The notes below the pieces were generated by a model. The model did no database searches and was not told the DNA's origin. It saw only the letters and a program-made list of their open reading frames with translations. Source: an uncultured Flavobacteriales bacterium (GTDB taxonomy: Bacteria > Bacteroidota > Bacteroidia > Flavobacteriales_E > Vicingaceae). Taken from it: DNA of 33,435 nt. Shown piece by piece: positions 1 through 8,967 of the stretch (position 1 is the first letter of the stretch; each line of letters starts with the position of its first letter). The position numbers and the translations under genes are program-made. Location: positions 1 through 33,435 of the forward strand of contig CAJWVX010000017.1 of the NCBI GenBank assembly GCA_913048175.1, written 5' to 3'.

Positions 1-377
1 CTTGTTCTACCGTATAGTTCATAAAGGATTCTCCATCGTATTTACTAACTCCGCCCCCTTGTGTAGCAAACCATATATTACCTTTACTATCGCAAATAGA
101 ACTTTTATGTCCCCAACTGATTCCATCCATAGCCAAGCCATCATAACTATTATAAGTTGTAAAGTTGCTTTTTCCTTGGGCTATGTTGGGGGCAAAGATG
201 TGTACTTTAGGTTGACCTACTTTCTTTTTTTTAGGCAAGAGTACATTTGCCAATTGAGTTTTTTTTGGTTGTAAAGTATCGTGAAGCTCTGATAATAAAG
301 TTGTTTTTTGAGCACAAAGCTGCACAACAAATAGTTGCATCAGCAATATAATTACTATACACTTTAGTATCTTCATT
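1..377 (-). CDS. Two-component-regulator propeller protein, N-terminal part (runs off the left edge)
   Basis: The frame reads leftward from the ATG at 375-377 and is open to the window edge, giving about 125 residues. The N-terminus has a hydrophobic signal-peptide-like stretch (VIILLMQLFVVQLCAQ), so export is likely. Near residue 80-120 it reads SICDSKGNIWFATQGGGVSK followed by YDG, the classic motif of the Reg_prop beta-propeller repeat (two-component regulator propeller). Family members are usually periplasmic sensor domains joined to a histidine kinase, an AraC-type regulator or a SpoIIE phosphatase. The output domain lies outside the window, so its role cannot be named. It is divergent from aroC, with 78 bp between the start codons. 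The repeat family is clear; the full architecture is unknown. Confidence 0.82.
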
Positions 378-455
378 AATTAATTATTAGGTTTAAACTG
401 CTCCTAAATTAGTTAAAAATAATAGTAATTTAGCCTTAGTTTTAACAAGATAATA

Positions 456-1541
456 ATGGCGGGGAACACTTTCGGAACAATTTTTAAAATCACTACGTTT
501 GGCGAATCTCACGGAGAAGCAATTGGCGGTGTAATTGATGGTTGTCCTGCTGGATTAAAGTTAGATTTAGAGTTTGTTCAAAACGAATTAGCTAAACGTA
601 AGCCAGGGCAATCTAAAATTGTTACCCAACGTAAAGAGGAGGACGAAGTAGAAATACTTTCTGGAGTTTTTGAAGGAGTGACTACAGGAACATCTATTGG
701 TTTCATTATTAAAAACACCAATCAAAAATCTAAAGACTACTCTCATATACAAGATAAATTTAGACCATCACACGCTGATTATACTTACGAAACCAAATAC
801 GGAGTAAGAGATTATAGAGGTGGCGGAAGAAGCTCTGCCAGAGAAACAGCTTGTAGAGTTGTTGGTGGAGCATTTGCTAAACTCGTGCTAAAACATTACG
901 GTATTAAAGTAGATGCTTATGTTTCTCAAGTTGGAGATTTAAAAGTGATCAAGCATTATTCTGAATTAGATTTATCAACTACCTACAACAATGCCGTTCG
1001 TTGTCCGGATGAGCATTTAGCAGAACTAATGTTTAAATCCATTGATAAAATCAGAAAAGAAGGAGATACTATTGGAGGTATTGTAAGCTGCGTTATATCT
1101 GGAACACCTGTTGGATTAGGAGAACCAGTTTTTGATCGTTTAGAAGCTGATTTAGCTAAAGCAATGTTAAGTATTAACGCAACAAAAGGTTTTGAAATAG
1201 GTTCTGGCTTTGATGGAATTACTCAAAAGGGTTCGGAACATAATGATGCGTTTTACATTGACAATAAAAACGTTAAAACAAGAACAAATAAGTCTGGTGG
1301 AGTACAAGGAGGAATTAGCAATGGAGAAGATATTTTCTTTAACGTAGCTTTTAAACCTGTAGCAACCATCATGCAAAAGCAAAACACCGTAAACAACGCT
1401 GGTGAAGAAGTAGAAATTACAGGAAGAGGAAGACATGACCCTTGCGTTTTACCAAGAGCTACAGTAATTGTAGAAAGTATGGCAGCATTGGTTATTGTAG
1501 ATCATTATTTAAGAAATAGAACTGCTCAATTAAATAATTAA
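456..1541 (+). CDS. aroC: Chorismate synthase
   Basis: Converts 5-enolpyruvylshikimate-3-phosphate to chorismate, the last step of the shikimate pathway, using reduced FMN; cytoplasmic. The 361-residue length is normal for the family. Visible signatures are [10 protein letters not shown] near residue 16, [18 protein letters not shown] near residue 122-140, and [11 protein letters not shown] near residue 325. The ATG start gives the family-typical N-terminus ([19 protein letters not shown]). No clear Shine-Dalgarno sequence precedes it, as is usual in Bacteroidota. A TAATTTAGC at 426-434 resembles a -7 element with one mismatch. It stands alone: the upstream gene is divergent and the next gene starts 103 bp downstream. 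The assignment is secure. Confidence 0.98.
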   Translation: MAGNTFGTIFKITTFGESHGEAIGGVIDGCPAGLKLDLEFVQNELAKRKPGQSKIVTQRKEEDEVEILSGVFEGVTTGTSIGFIIKNTNQKSKDYSHIQDKFRPSHADYTYETKYGVRDYRGGGRSSARETACRVVGGAFAKLVLKHYGIKVDAYVSQVGDLKVIKHYSELDLSTTYNNAVRCPDEHLAELMFKSIDKIRKEGDTIGGIVSCVISGTPVGLGEPVFDRLEADLAKAMLSINATKGFEIGSGFDGITQKGSEHNDAFYIDNKNVKTRTNKSGGVQGGISNGEDIFFNVAFKPVATIMQKQNTVNNAGEEVEITGRGRHDPCVLPRATVIVESMAALVIVDHYLRNRTAQLNN

Positions 1542-1644
1542 TTAATCTAATAATATTAAAATTATCATCTGATACTTCATATTACCATTTCCATCAAAAA
1601 AACTTTATAACTTTATAAACTTTTACCTTTACAAACTAACTTAA

Positions 1645-2949
1645 ATGAAAAAATTAGCATTACACTGGAAAATATTAATGGGAATGGTACTTGGAGTATT
1701 AGTTGCCCTTGCCTTAATTCAATTCTCTTGGGGTGCTGAATTTATTAAAGATTGGATTAAGCCTTTCGGAAAAATGTTTATCAATGCTTTAAAATTGATA
1801 GCTGTTCCTTTAATCTTAGCTTCTTTAATTAAAGGAGTTTCTGATTTAAAGGATATTTCTAAGCTTTCTAAAATGGGCGGAAGAACTATTCTAACTTATA
1901 TCATTACTACTGTATTTGCAGTTTCTATTGGTTTAGTTGTTGTAAACGTTATACAACCAGGTAAAAGTATTTCTATAGAAACAAGAACTCAATTATTGGA
2001 AGATTATAAAGGTGATGCTGAAAAAAGACAAGTTGCAGCATCAGCTCAAAAAGAAACAGGTCCTTTACAAGCTTTACAAGATTTAGTACCTAGCAATATA
2101 GTTTCTGCTGCTGGAGATAATGGAAACATGCTTCAAATCATTGTATTTGCTATTTTCTTTGGAGTTGGATTAATTCTAATTCCTGCAGACAAAGCCAAAC
2201 CAGTAAAAGGATTTTTTGATGGTTTTAATGAGGTTATTTTAAAGTTAATTGATTTAATAATGTTAGCGGCACCTTATGGTGTATTTGCTTTATTGGCCGC
2301 TTTGGTAGCAGAATCCCCAAGCCTTGATTTATTTCAAGCCTTATTATGGTACGCCTTTTCAGTTGTACTAGGATTAGCTTTAATGATTGGTATTTATGCG
2401 TTAATTGTAAAAGTTTTTACTAAAAAATCACCAAGCTTTTTCTTTAAAGGAATTGCCCCTGCCCAACTTTTAGCTTTCTCTACAAGTTCTAGTGCTGCGA
2501 CCTTACCTGTTACGATGGAACGCGTTGAAGAACACTTAGGTGTTGAAGAAGAAGTTGCCAGTTTTGTTTTACCAATTGGTGCAACTATTAATATGGATGG
2601 AACAAGTCTTTACCAAGCAGTTGCTGCAGTATTTATTGCTCAAGCTTTTGGAATGGACCTAACCATTGGAGCACAATTAGGCATAATTGTAACAGCTACC
2701 CTAGCCTCTATTGGCTCGGCTGCTGTTCCTGGAGCAGGAATGGTTATGTTAGTTATTGTTTTAGGTCAGGCTGGCATACCAGAAGCTGGATTAGCACTTA
2801 TTTTTGCAATTGATAGACCTTTAGATATGTGTAGAACTACAGTTAATGTTACTGGAGATGCTGCAGTATCTATGTTGATAGCAAAATCAGTTGGCAAATT
2901 AAGAGATCCAAAGCCTAAGAATTGGGATGATAATTACTTAGAGAGCTAA
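1645..2949 (+). CDS. Dicarboxylate/amino acid:cation symporter (DAACS family, GltP/DctA-like)
   Basis: Inner-membrane secondary transporter that couples uptake of glutamate/aspartate or C4-dicarboxylates to Na+ or H+. Its 434 residues fit the family. Diagnostic motifs are the serine-rich re-entrant loop AFSTSSSAATLPVT (about residues 278-291), NMDGTSLYQ (about 316-324) in TM7, and DRPLDMCRTTVNVTGDA (about 392-408) near the end. The conserved Arg in the last motif (DMCRT) is often linked to acidic amino-acid substrates, but I would not fix the substrate from that. A longer-than-usual polar loop with charged residues lies near residues 112-145. The gene is monocistronic by spacing. It is followed by a palindrome-rich intergenic region with a terminator-like hairpin. 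Confidence 0.95.
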   Translation: MKKLALHWKILMGMVLGVLVALALIQFSWGAEFIKDWIKPFGKMFINALKLIAVPLILASLIKGVSDLKDISKLSKMGGRTILTYIITTVFAVSIGLVVVNVIQPGKSISIETRTQLLEDYKGDAEKRQVAASAQKETGPLQALQDLVPSNIVSAAGDNGNMLQIIVFAIFFGVGLILIPADKAKPVKGFFDGFNEVILKLIDLIMLAAPYGVFALLAALVAESPSLDLFQALLWYAFSVVLGLALMIGIYALIVKVFTKKSPSFFFKGIAPAQLLAFSTSSSAATLPVTMERVEEHLGVEEEVASFVLPIGATINMDGTSLYQAVAAVFIAQAFGMDLTIGAQLGIIVTATLASIGSAAVPGAGMVMLVIVLGQAGIPEAGLALIFAIDRPLDMCRTTVNVTGDAAVSMLIAKSVGKLRDPKPKNWDDNYLES

Positions 2950-2996
2950 GATCGCTTCGCTTTGAGAAAAAAGAGATAAGACTTATTAGTTCGGAA

Positions 2997-3101
2997 CGTC
3001 ATTGCGAAAATTATAAACGTTAGAGTTTTAATTTGAAGCAATCTCTTCTTTAAAATGAGATTGCTTCTTCACTCCTCTCAATTTGGTTCATCACAATGAC
3101 G
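2997..3101. repeat. Degenerate extragenic palindromic element with nested inverted repeats
   Basis: Outer arms CGTCATTG (2997-3004) and CAATGACG (3094-3101) are perfect complements. Inner arms GAAGCAATCTC (3035-3045) and GAGATTGCTTC (3057-3067) are an 11-bp perfect inverted repeat with an 11-nt loop. The nested design resembles the CGTCATTGCGA...GCAATCTC...GAGATTGC...CAATGACG elements I recall from intergenic regions of many bacterial genomes, including flavobacteria. This copy has diverged spacers. The inverted repeats are directly visible; the family assignment is from memory. Confidence 0.7.
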
Positions 3102-3123
3102 CATTACACTCTTTTTTTGCGTT

Positions 3124-3150
3124 AAGGATGGAAACGACATCCTTTTTTTT
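3124..3150 (+). terminator. Rho-independent terminator-like hairpin
   Basis: Stem AAGGATG (3124-3130) and CATCCTT (3138-3144) with loop GAAACGA, running into eight Ts at 3143-3150. It could end transcription from the symporter gene, although it sits about 175 bp beyond that stop codon. The same hairpin may be one arm of the larger element at 3119-3250. Confidence 0.6.
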
Positions 3151-3160
3151 ATTCAACTAA

Positions 3161-3207
3161 AATCCTCCAAGGTTTATTTGGATTGGCTAAATAAACCTTG
3201 GAGGATT
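3161..3207. repeat. 19-bp perfect inverted repeat
   Basis: The left arm at 3161-3179 starts AATCCTCCAAGG, and the right arm at 3189-3207 ends CCTTGGAGGATT. They are exact complements around a 9-nt centre (GGATTGGCT) that could close further by G-U and G-C pairs. This is the strongest short palindrome in the window and would form a very stable hairpin on either strand. It is not followed by a T-run, so it is not a canonical terminator. Confidence 0.9.
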
Positions 3208-3428
3208 GATAACTTGAAAAAAAGATATAGAGAACAGCCTTTAAAAACGCCCAAAACAATTATAACTAAACAATCGGGTTTATACAATATCAACCACTTT
3301 AATCAACCCTTAAGGGAAGAAAAAAATAGATATTAATGTTTATTAACAGCACAATAAATCCGTTAAAGTTTTGTTATTTTTAATTTCTGTAAATCAGAAC
3401 TAATACAACACATATTATACAATATATC

Positions 3429-6260
3429 ATGGTCAAAAAAATTCTTAAGTACTTCGGATTCACCCTTTTATTCTTAATTGCTTTAATTATACTACTTCCT
3501 ATTATTTTTAAAGGAAAAATTGTTGATCTCGTAAAAGAAGAAGCAAACAACAACTTAAATGCAAAAGTAGACTTTGGTGATTTTGGATTGAGCTTAATTA
3601 CTACGTTCCCAAACTTTGAATTTTCTATTGATAATGTTAAGGTTGATGGAGTTGATAAATTTGAAGGAACTCAATTAGCAAGCATTGGAAACCTTACACT
3701 TAAAGTAGATTTAATGAGTGTTATTAATGGTGATGAAATTAAAATGAAGACTTTAAGCATTTCTGACCTTACTGCTAATGCAATAGTTTTAGCTGACACT
3801 TCTGCTAACTGGGATGTTGCTAAAACAACTGATGAAGTTGAAGAAGTTGTTGTTGAAGAAGTAGATGCTGAACCATCGGCCTTTAAATTAGCTTTAAAAG
3901 ATTTATCTATTACTAACGCTAACATTACTTACGTTGATGAAACAATGGGTTTAGCAACAAGTATTAAAAACTTTAACTTCCATTTATCTGGAGATATGAC
4001 AGAGGATGTAACTGATTTGATTACAACCACTACAATTGAAGCCATTGATTTAGAAATGGAAAATGTTAAATACTTAAATCAAACAAAAATTGAAGTTGAT
4101 GCAACAATTAAAGCAGATTTAGCTAATAGTAAATACACTTTTACAGAAAATGAATTTAGAATTAATGAATTGATTTTAAACTTAGATGGTTGGTTAGCAC
4201 TATTTGAGGATAAGGATGACATAGATATGGATATTAAATTTGGTGCTAAAAAAACTGAATTTAAAACCTTATTATCTTTAGTTCCTGCTGTTTATATGAC
4301 CGATTTTGCTTCTGTTAAAACTGCCGGAAAAGTACAACTAGATGGTTATGCTAAAGGAATTTATAAAGAAACTTCTTTACCTGCTTTTGGTTTAGATTTA
4401 TTGGTTTCTGATGCAATGTTTAAATATCCTGATTTACCTAAAACGGTAAACAACATTAATATTGACTTACACATTGACAATCCTGGAGGAAGCGAAGACA
4501 ACACTTTTGTAAACCTTAAGAGATTCCACATGGAAGTGGCAGGAAACCCAATTGATATGCACATGCAGGTTAGGACTCCTGTTTCTGATGCTGATATTGA
4601 TGGTGGAATTAAAGCTAAATTCAACTTAGCATCTCTTAAGGATGTTGTACCCATGGAAACTGGTGATGAGATGAATGGAGACATTACTGCTGATATTACT
4701 CTAAAAGGAAAGGTTTCTGCTTTAGAGGAAGAACGTTATGAAGATTTTGATGCTCAAGGACAATTAGCAATTATGAATATGGATTACAAAAGTGATTCCC
4801 TACCCTACGATGTTTTGTTAAAGCAAATGGTATTAAATTTTTCTCCACAGTTTGTTGAGTTAGCTGCTTTCGAATCTCGAATCGGAAAATCTGATATAAG
4901 CGCTAATGGTAAAATGGAAAACTTTATTGCTTATGCTTTTGCTGATGATGAAGCTTTAAAGGGCCGATTTAACTTAAACTCTAACTTATTAGATTTAAAT
5001 GAGTTTATGGAAGAAGAAACTGAAGTTGTTGCAACTACTGAAGGAACAGTAACAGTTGATGAAGAACCATTAAGTGTTATTGAAGTACCTAAAAACATAG
5101 ATTTTGTATTGGCTTCATCTTTAAACAAAGTGGTTTATGATAATATGGATATAGACAATATTAAAGGTGAATTAGTAGTTAGAGATCAGAAAGTAAGTAT
5201 GAATGACTTGGCAATGAACCTGCTTGACGGGAGTATGGTAATGAATGGTTATTATGAAACTACGAATCCAAAATCTCCTGGATTTAATTATGATTTAGCA
5301 ATTAATAATTTTAATGTTCAAACAGTGGTAACCACTTTTAATACCATTGAAACAATGGCGCCTTATGCTAAAAATATGAAAGGAAGCTTTAATACTTCCT
5401 TAATAGTTAATGGAGTTTTAGATCATGAAATGATGCCTGATTTAAACACCTTAACTGGTGGTGGTGATATGGTAACTAAAAGCATAAAAGTTGAAGGACT
5501 TAAATCTTTAGATAAATTAGCAAGTGCTTTGAAGAATGATAAACTGAATAAGTTAGAATTAAAGGATGCTCACATAAAATACAGCTTTAAAGACGGTAGA
5601 GTTTACACAGAGCCTTTTGACATTGAAATGGGACCTGTAACCGGAACCATGTCTGGTTCTAATGGTTTTGATCAAACATTAGATAATCTAATGACTTTAA
5701 AAGTACCAAGTTCAGAATTAGGTGCTGGTGATGCGATGAACCAATTAAATGGTCAGGCTGGTAAATTAGGGATGGACTTAAAAGCTGCTGAGCACGTAAT
5801 GGTAGACGTTACTATTAAAGGAACTGTAGATGACCCTAAAGTTGGAATTAACTTAAAAGATGCAGTTGGCAACATTGTTGATGATGTTAAGAAACAAGTG
5901 ATAGAAAAAGTTAAAGAAAAAGTAGAAGAAGTTAAAGAAGATTTAAAAGGTAAAGCAAAAGAACAAGCAGATAAATTATTAGCTGAAGCTCAAAAACAAG
6001 CTAATAAAGTTAAGAATGAAGCTGAAAAAGCTGCTGATAAAGTAAGAGCTGAAGCAAAAAAACAAGTTGATTCTTTAAAAAATAAAGGTGGAAACTTTCT
6101 AGAGAAAAAAGCCAATGAGTTAGCGGCAAAACAAACTATAAAGCAAGGTGAAAAACAAGCTAAAAATGTTGAAGCTGAAGGAAATAAACAGGCGAATACA
6201 ATAATGAGTAAAGCTCAAAAGGAAGCTGACAAGTTAATGACTGAAGTTGATAAGAAGTAA
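3429..6260 (+). CDS. AsmA-family envelope protein with C-terminal amphipathic helical tail
   Basis: A 943-residue protein with one N-terminal membrane anchor (about residues 9-27, FGFTLLFLIALIILL). A long beta-rich body of the AsmA/DUF748 kind follows, including an early GDFGLSLITTFPNFEFSIDN segment near residue 50 and a repeated pattern of short strands. AsmA-like proteins anchor in the inner membrane, project into the periplasm, and have been linked to outer-membrane lipid homeostasis. Residues about 820-943 differ: they are highly charged, Ala/Lys/Glu-rich, with heptad or 11-mer-like repeats such as KAKEQADKLLAEAQKQANKV, predicting a long amphipathic helix or coiled coil. That tail is not part of the usual AsmA domain. 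The next gene starts 8 bp after the stop, so the two are probably co-transcribed. The family call is good; the tail's role is unknown. Confidence 0.85.
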   Translation: MVKKILKYFGFTLLFLIALIILLPIIFKGKIVDLVKEEANNNLNAKVDFGDFGLSLITTFPNFEFSIDNVKVDGVDKFEGTQLASIGNLTLKVDLMSVINGDEIKMKTLSISDLTANAIVLADTSANWDVAKTTDEVEEVVVEEVDAEPSAFKLALKDLSITNANITYVDETMGLATSIKNFNFHLSGDMTEDVTDLITTTTIEAIDLEMENVKYLNQTKIEVDATIKADLANSKYTFTENEFRINELILNLDGWLALFEDKDDIDMDIKFGAKKTEFKTLLSLVPAVYMTDFASVKTAGKVQLDGYAKGIYKETSLPAFGLDLLVSDAMFKYPDLPKTVNNINIDLHIDNPGGSEDNTFVNLKRFHMEVAGNPIDMHMQVRTPVSDADIDGGIKAKFNLASLKDVVPMETGDEMNGDITADITLKGKVSALEEERYEDFDAQGQLAIMNMDYKSDSLPYDVLLKQMVLNFSPQFVELAAFESRIGKSDISANGKMENFIAYAFADDEALKGRFNLNSNLLDLNEFMEEETEVVATTEGTVTVDEEPLSVIEVPKNIDFVLASSLNKVVYDNMDIDNIKGELVVRDQKVSMNDLAMNLLDGSMVMNGYYETTNPKSPGFNYDLAINNFNVQTVVTTFNTIETMAPYAKNMKGSFNTSLIVNGVLDHEMMPDLNTLTGGGDMVTKSIKVEGLKSLDKLASALKNDKLNKLELKDAHIKYSFKDGRVYTEPFDIEMGPVTGTMSGSNGFDQTLDNLMTLKVPSSELGAGDAMNQLNGQAGKLGMDLKAAEHVMVDVTIKGTVDDPKVGINLKDAVGNIVDDVKKQVIEKVKEKVEEVKEDLKGKAKEQADKLLAEAQKQANKVKNEAEKAADKVRAEAKKQVDSLKNKGGNFLEKKANELAAKQTIKQGEKQAKNVEAEGNKQANTIMSKAQKEADKLMTEVDKK

Positions 6261-6268
6261 AAGGTAAA

Positions 6269-8269
6269 TTGAAAAATTATAACATTCTCATATTAATTGT
6301 ATTCCTCTCTATTAGCAGTTTTGCTCAAGAAGAGAACTGCCCTGAACCTAATAAAAAAGCGGTTAAACTATTTAATGCAGCAAAAGGTGGGAATTATAGA
6401 GAAAAGAAAACCTTGATTCTTGAAGCTTTAAAGAAGGATCCAAACTATTTAGATGCTTATGATGAATTAGCTGAAATGAGTGCTAAAAAAGCAGATAATG
6501 CTTATAACGCTGGAGACAGTAGAGGAATGCAGCAACATGACAACCAAAAAGTTAGATACTGGAAGCAGATTTTTAAAATTTGTCCTGACTACCGAAATTT
6601 TTATCATACTAAAAAGTTAGGTAACTACTATTTTGGACAACGAAAATTTGAGGCTTCAAAAAAGTATTTTCAAACAATAATAGCTTCCCCTAATGCATAT
6701 AAAAAAGATGAGCGTTATGCTTATGCAAGATTTCAAGATGTAGAAACATATGTAAACTTGGTAAAAGACAGTGTACCTTTTTCACCCGTTAAGGTTGAAG
6801 GGCCATCTACTGGTCACGATGAATATTTACCAATGCTATCGCCAGATAATAGATACCTATACTTTACACGTAAAATGCCTGATGAAACTAAACAGGCTTA
6901 TAATGGTGGCTATAAAGAGCAGTTTGTTAAAAGCAGAAGAGTTGGCCCTAAATTTAGTGGAGGAATACCTATGCCTGCTCCTTTTAACTTAGGAAAATTT
7001 CAGGGAGGAGTTTCTATATCAGTAAACAACAAGTTATTATTTATCACTATTGTTGATGTTATTCCATACAGAGGAAAAGAGAGAGCTGGTTTTGGGCAAA
7101 TGTTTGATAATGCGGATATCTTTTATTCTGAAATAAAAAATGGAAAATGGTCAAAACTACAATCTATAGGAAGTAACATTAACACTCCCACTACTTGGGA
7201 AGCTCAACCTTCTATATCTTCAGATAACAAAACATTGTACTTTACAAGAGTTACCAATGTTTTTGGTGGTGATATGGATATTTACAAATCTGAAAGACAG
7301 CCTGACGGAAGTTGGGGAGATCCAATTAATTTAGGCGCTCCAATTAACACTCCTGGTGATGAGAAATCACCATTTATGCACTCTGATAGCTACACACTTT
7401 ACTTTTCTTCTAACTACCATATTGGTATGGGAGGTTATGATATTTTCTACTCTAAGATGGATGGCAAGTCTAAAGGATTTACAAAACCTAAAAATATTGG
7501 CAACCCTATTAATACTCCAAAAGATGAACATGGTTTTATTGTAAGTAGAGATGGTGATAAAGCTTATTACGGTTCTAATGATAAAGGAAAAGACTTAAAC
7601 ATTTTTTCTTTTGAACTGTATGAAGAAGCAAGACCTAAAGCTGTTGCATTTGTTAATGGAGGGATTAAAAACAATTTAGGAGAAGTTCCGGAAGGAGCTC
7701 AAGTATTATTAAAAAATACATCAACTAACGAAGAAGTTGAAGCTGTAATTGATCAAGAAACTGGTGATTATGTTGCTGTAATTACTGTAGAAAAAGATCA
7801 GGATGTTTTATTAACTGCAAAAAAGAAAGGTTTTGCTTTTAGTTCTCAATTAATTTCATCTGATCAAATTGTTGTTGGTAAATCCGTTAAAACTGAAAAA
7901 GTAGAAATTAAACCTATTGAGGTTGGAGAAGCTTATCGAATTAACGATATTAATTTTGCATCTAACTCTTATGAAATTACACCAAGAATTTTATTAGTAT
8001 TAAATGAGTTTATTGACTTCTTAACAACAAACGATAATCTTAAAGTTGCTATAAACGGTTACACAGATAATGTAGGTGATCCAAAAAATAATCTTGAGTT
8101 ATCTCAAAACAGAGCCAAGGCTGTTTATGATTATTTGTTAATAGAAGATGTTGAAGCATCTAGATTAACCTTTAAAGGTTATGGCGAAAAAAACCCTGCA
8201 ACATCTAACAAAACAGAAGCTGGCAGAAAGAAAAACAGACGTACTGAGTTTGTTATTTTGAGTAAGTAG
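6269..8269 (+). CDS. PD40 beta-propeller / OmpA-like peptidoglycan-binding protein
   Basis: A 666-residue envelope protein. It has a signal peptide (ILILIVFLSISSFAQ), a TPR-like helical segment (about 30-150), and a WD40-like PD40 propeller (about 180-455) with repeats such as SSDNKTLYFTR and GGYDIFYSKMDG. A small carboxypeptidase-regulatory-like beta domain follows (about 465-545), then a C-terminal OmpA domain (about 555-666) with GYTDNVGD, LSQNRAKAVYDYL and NRRTEF. OmpA domains bind peptidoglycan, so the protein probably links the outer membrane to the wall. The start is TTG at 6269: no ATG in this frame fits, and TTG places the signal peptide correctly. It begins 8 bp after the AsmA-like gene, suggesting an operon. 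The propeller ligand or partner is unknown. Confidence 0.93.
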   Translation: MKNYNILILIVFLSISSFAQEENCPEPNKKAVKLFNAAKGGNYREKKTLILEALKKDPNYLDAYDELAEMSAKKADNAYNAGDSRGMQQHDNQKVRYWKQIFKICPDYRNFYHTKKLGNYYFGQRKFEASKKYFQTIIASPNAYKKDERYAYARFQDVETYVNLVKDSVPFSPVKVEGPSTGHDEYLPMLSPDNRYLYFTRKMPDETKQAYNGGYKEQFVKSRRVGPKFSGGIPMPAPFNLGKFQGGVSISVNNKLLFITIVDVIPYRGKERAGFGQMFDNADIFYSEIKNGKWSKLQSIGSNINTPTTWEAQPSISSDNKTLYFTRVTNVFGGDMDIYKSERQPDGSWGDPINLGAPINTPGDEKSPFMHSDSYTLYFSSNYHIGMGGYDIFYSKMDGKSKGFTKPKNIGNPINTPKDEHGFIVSRDGDKAYYGSNDKGKDLNIFSFELYEEARPKAVAFVNGGIKNNLGEVPEGAQVLLKNTSTNEEVEAVIDQETGDYVAVITVEKDQDVLLTAKKKGFAFSSQLISSDQIVVGKSVKTEKVEIKPIEVGEAYRINDINFASNSYEITPRILLVLNEFIDFLTTNDNLKVAINGYTDNVGDPKNNLELSQNRAKAVYDYLLIEDVEASRLTFKGYGEKNPATSNKTEAGRKKNRRTEFVILSK

Positions 8270-8288
8270 TATTTTAGAAACTCTTTAG

Positions 8289-8900
8289 CAATGGAATGAA
8301 AAATATGATGTCTGGTCATTTATAACCGATTTTATGTTTCTTTTCGTTGTATTAGTTTTTATTGGAGCCAAATACTTTTAGTCCTTCTCTTAATTATATA
8401 TACGTCTCTAATGCTACTATTCGTTAATCTCCTAATTTACCTTGAGACTAAAGATAGTTTAAGAATGTTTGTATTTGTTTTAGCATATCCTTTCTTTCTA
8501 TTACCAGTTATGGCCATGTATTTGTCTTTACACAAGTTTGTAGAAAGAATCAACATGGAATACATAATTAATGTAGACTCTAGTCAAATAGTGAATACAT
8601 ACTAACTTTCATATTAGTTTCGATCGCATTAAATAATTATACGGTATTTAGCGATAGTTTAGACAGGATTAAAAAACTTATACCAGCCAATTTATAAAAC
8701 ACTTCTTCCTTAAAAATATTTTATTATTGCTACCATCTTACTATTAGTTGTGGAATACTATTATTTTAATACAACGAAATTTATTACTTTAATGGTATGA
8801 AAAAGGCTACTTAGAATCTGGAATAAGAAGTAAGGAGAAGTATTTTAGATTTAGTAAAGTTTCAATTTTAGGAATACAAATTCACGCTCAAAATATTTAG
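8289..8900 (+). pseudogene. Decayed membrane-protein gene (several frameshifts)
   Basis: No intact gene fits 8270-8967, but coding-like pieces succeed one another in shifting frames. Frame A (8289-8378) reads WSFITDFMFLFVVLVFIGAK. It passes by a -1 shift near 8375 into frame B (to the stop at 8603), which gives hydrophobic text such as MLLFVNLLIYLETKDSLRMF and FVFVLAYPFFLLPVMAMYLS. Frame C (8605-8694) reads TFILVSIALNNYTVFSDSLD. The final frame (8793-8900) reads WYEKGYLESGIRSKEKYFRF and ends in TAG. Joined, they would encode a multi-spanning membrane protein of roughly 200 residues. I do not recognise the family, and no intact start is visible. Alternatively, frame B alone (8411-8605, 64 residues) is a real small membrane protein, which I think is less likely. 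Confidence 0.5.
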
Positions 8901-8967
8901 ATTAAACTAATTATCAAAATATCCGTAATCAATTAGTATTGTAATTTTACAGCAACTTAAAACACGA

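Larger units (their letters stand above)
3119..3250 (+). other. Possible structured RNA / conserved intergenic element
   Basis: The segment opens with GCGTTAAGG, passes through a GGATG/CATCC hairpin and T-run, a 19-bp perfect stem-loop, and then AAAAAAAGATATAGAGAACAG, and closes with CCTTTAAAAACGC, which can pair imperfectly with the opening bases (GCGTTAAGG). I recall flavobacterial intergenic sequences with a similar order: a GGATG...CATCC hairpin, a variable stem, then AAAAGATATAG. That suggests a recurrent structured element rather than random palindromes. It lies between two plus-strand genes, about 170 bp after the symporter stop. The pairing is visible; identity as an RNA is inference. 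The rest of 2950-3428 (3251-3428) is AT-rich, with no gene that I can see. Confidence 0.35.

Noticed and set aside
2-274. Plus-strand open frame of 90 codons at the left edge
   Set aside because: It is antisense to the propeller-protein gene, whose minus-strand frame has a signal peptide and a clear Reg_prop motif.
2950-3428. CRISPR array suggested by the repeats
   Set aside because: The repeats are single palindromes of different sequence, with no regular unit and spacer.
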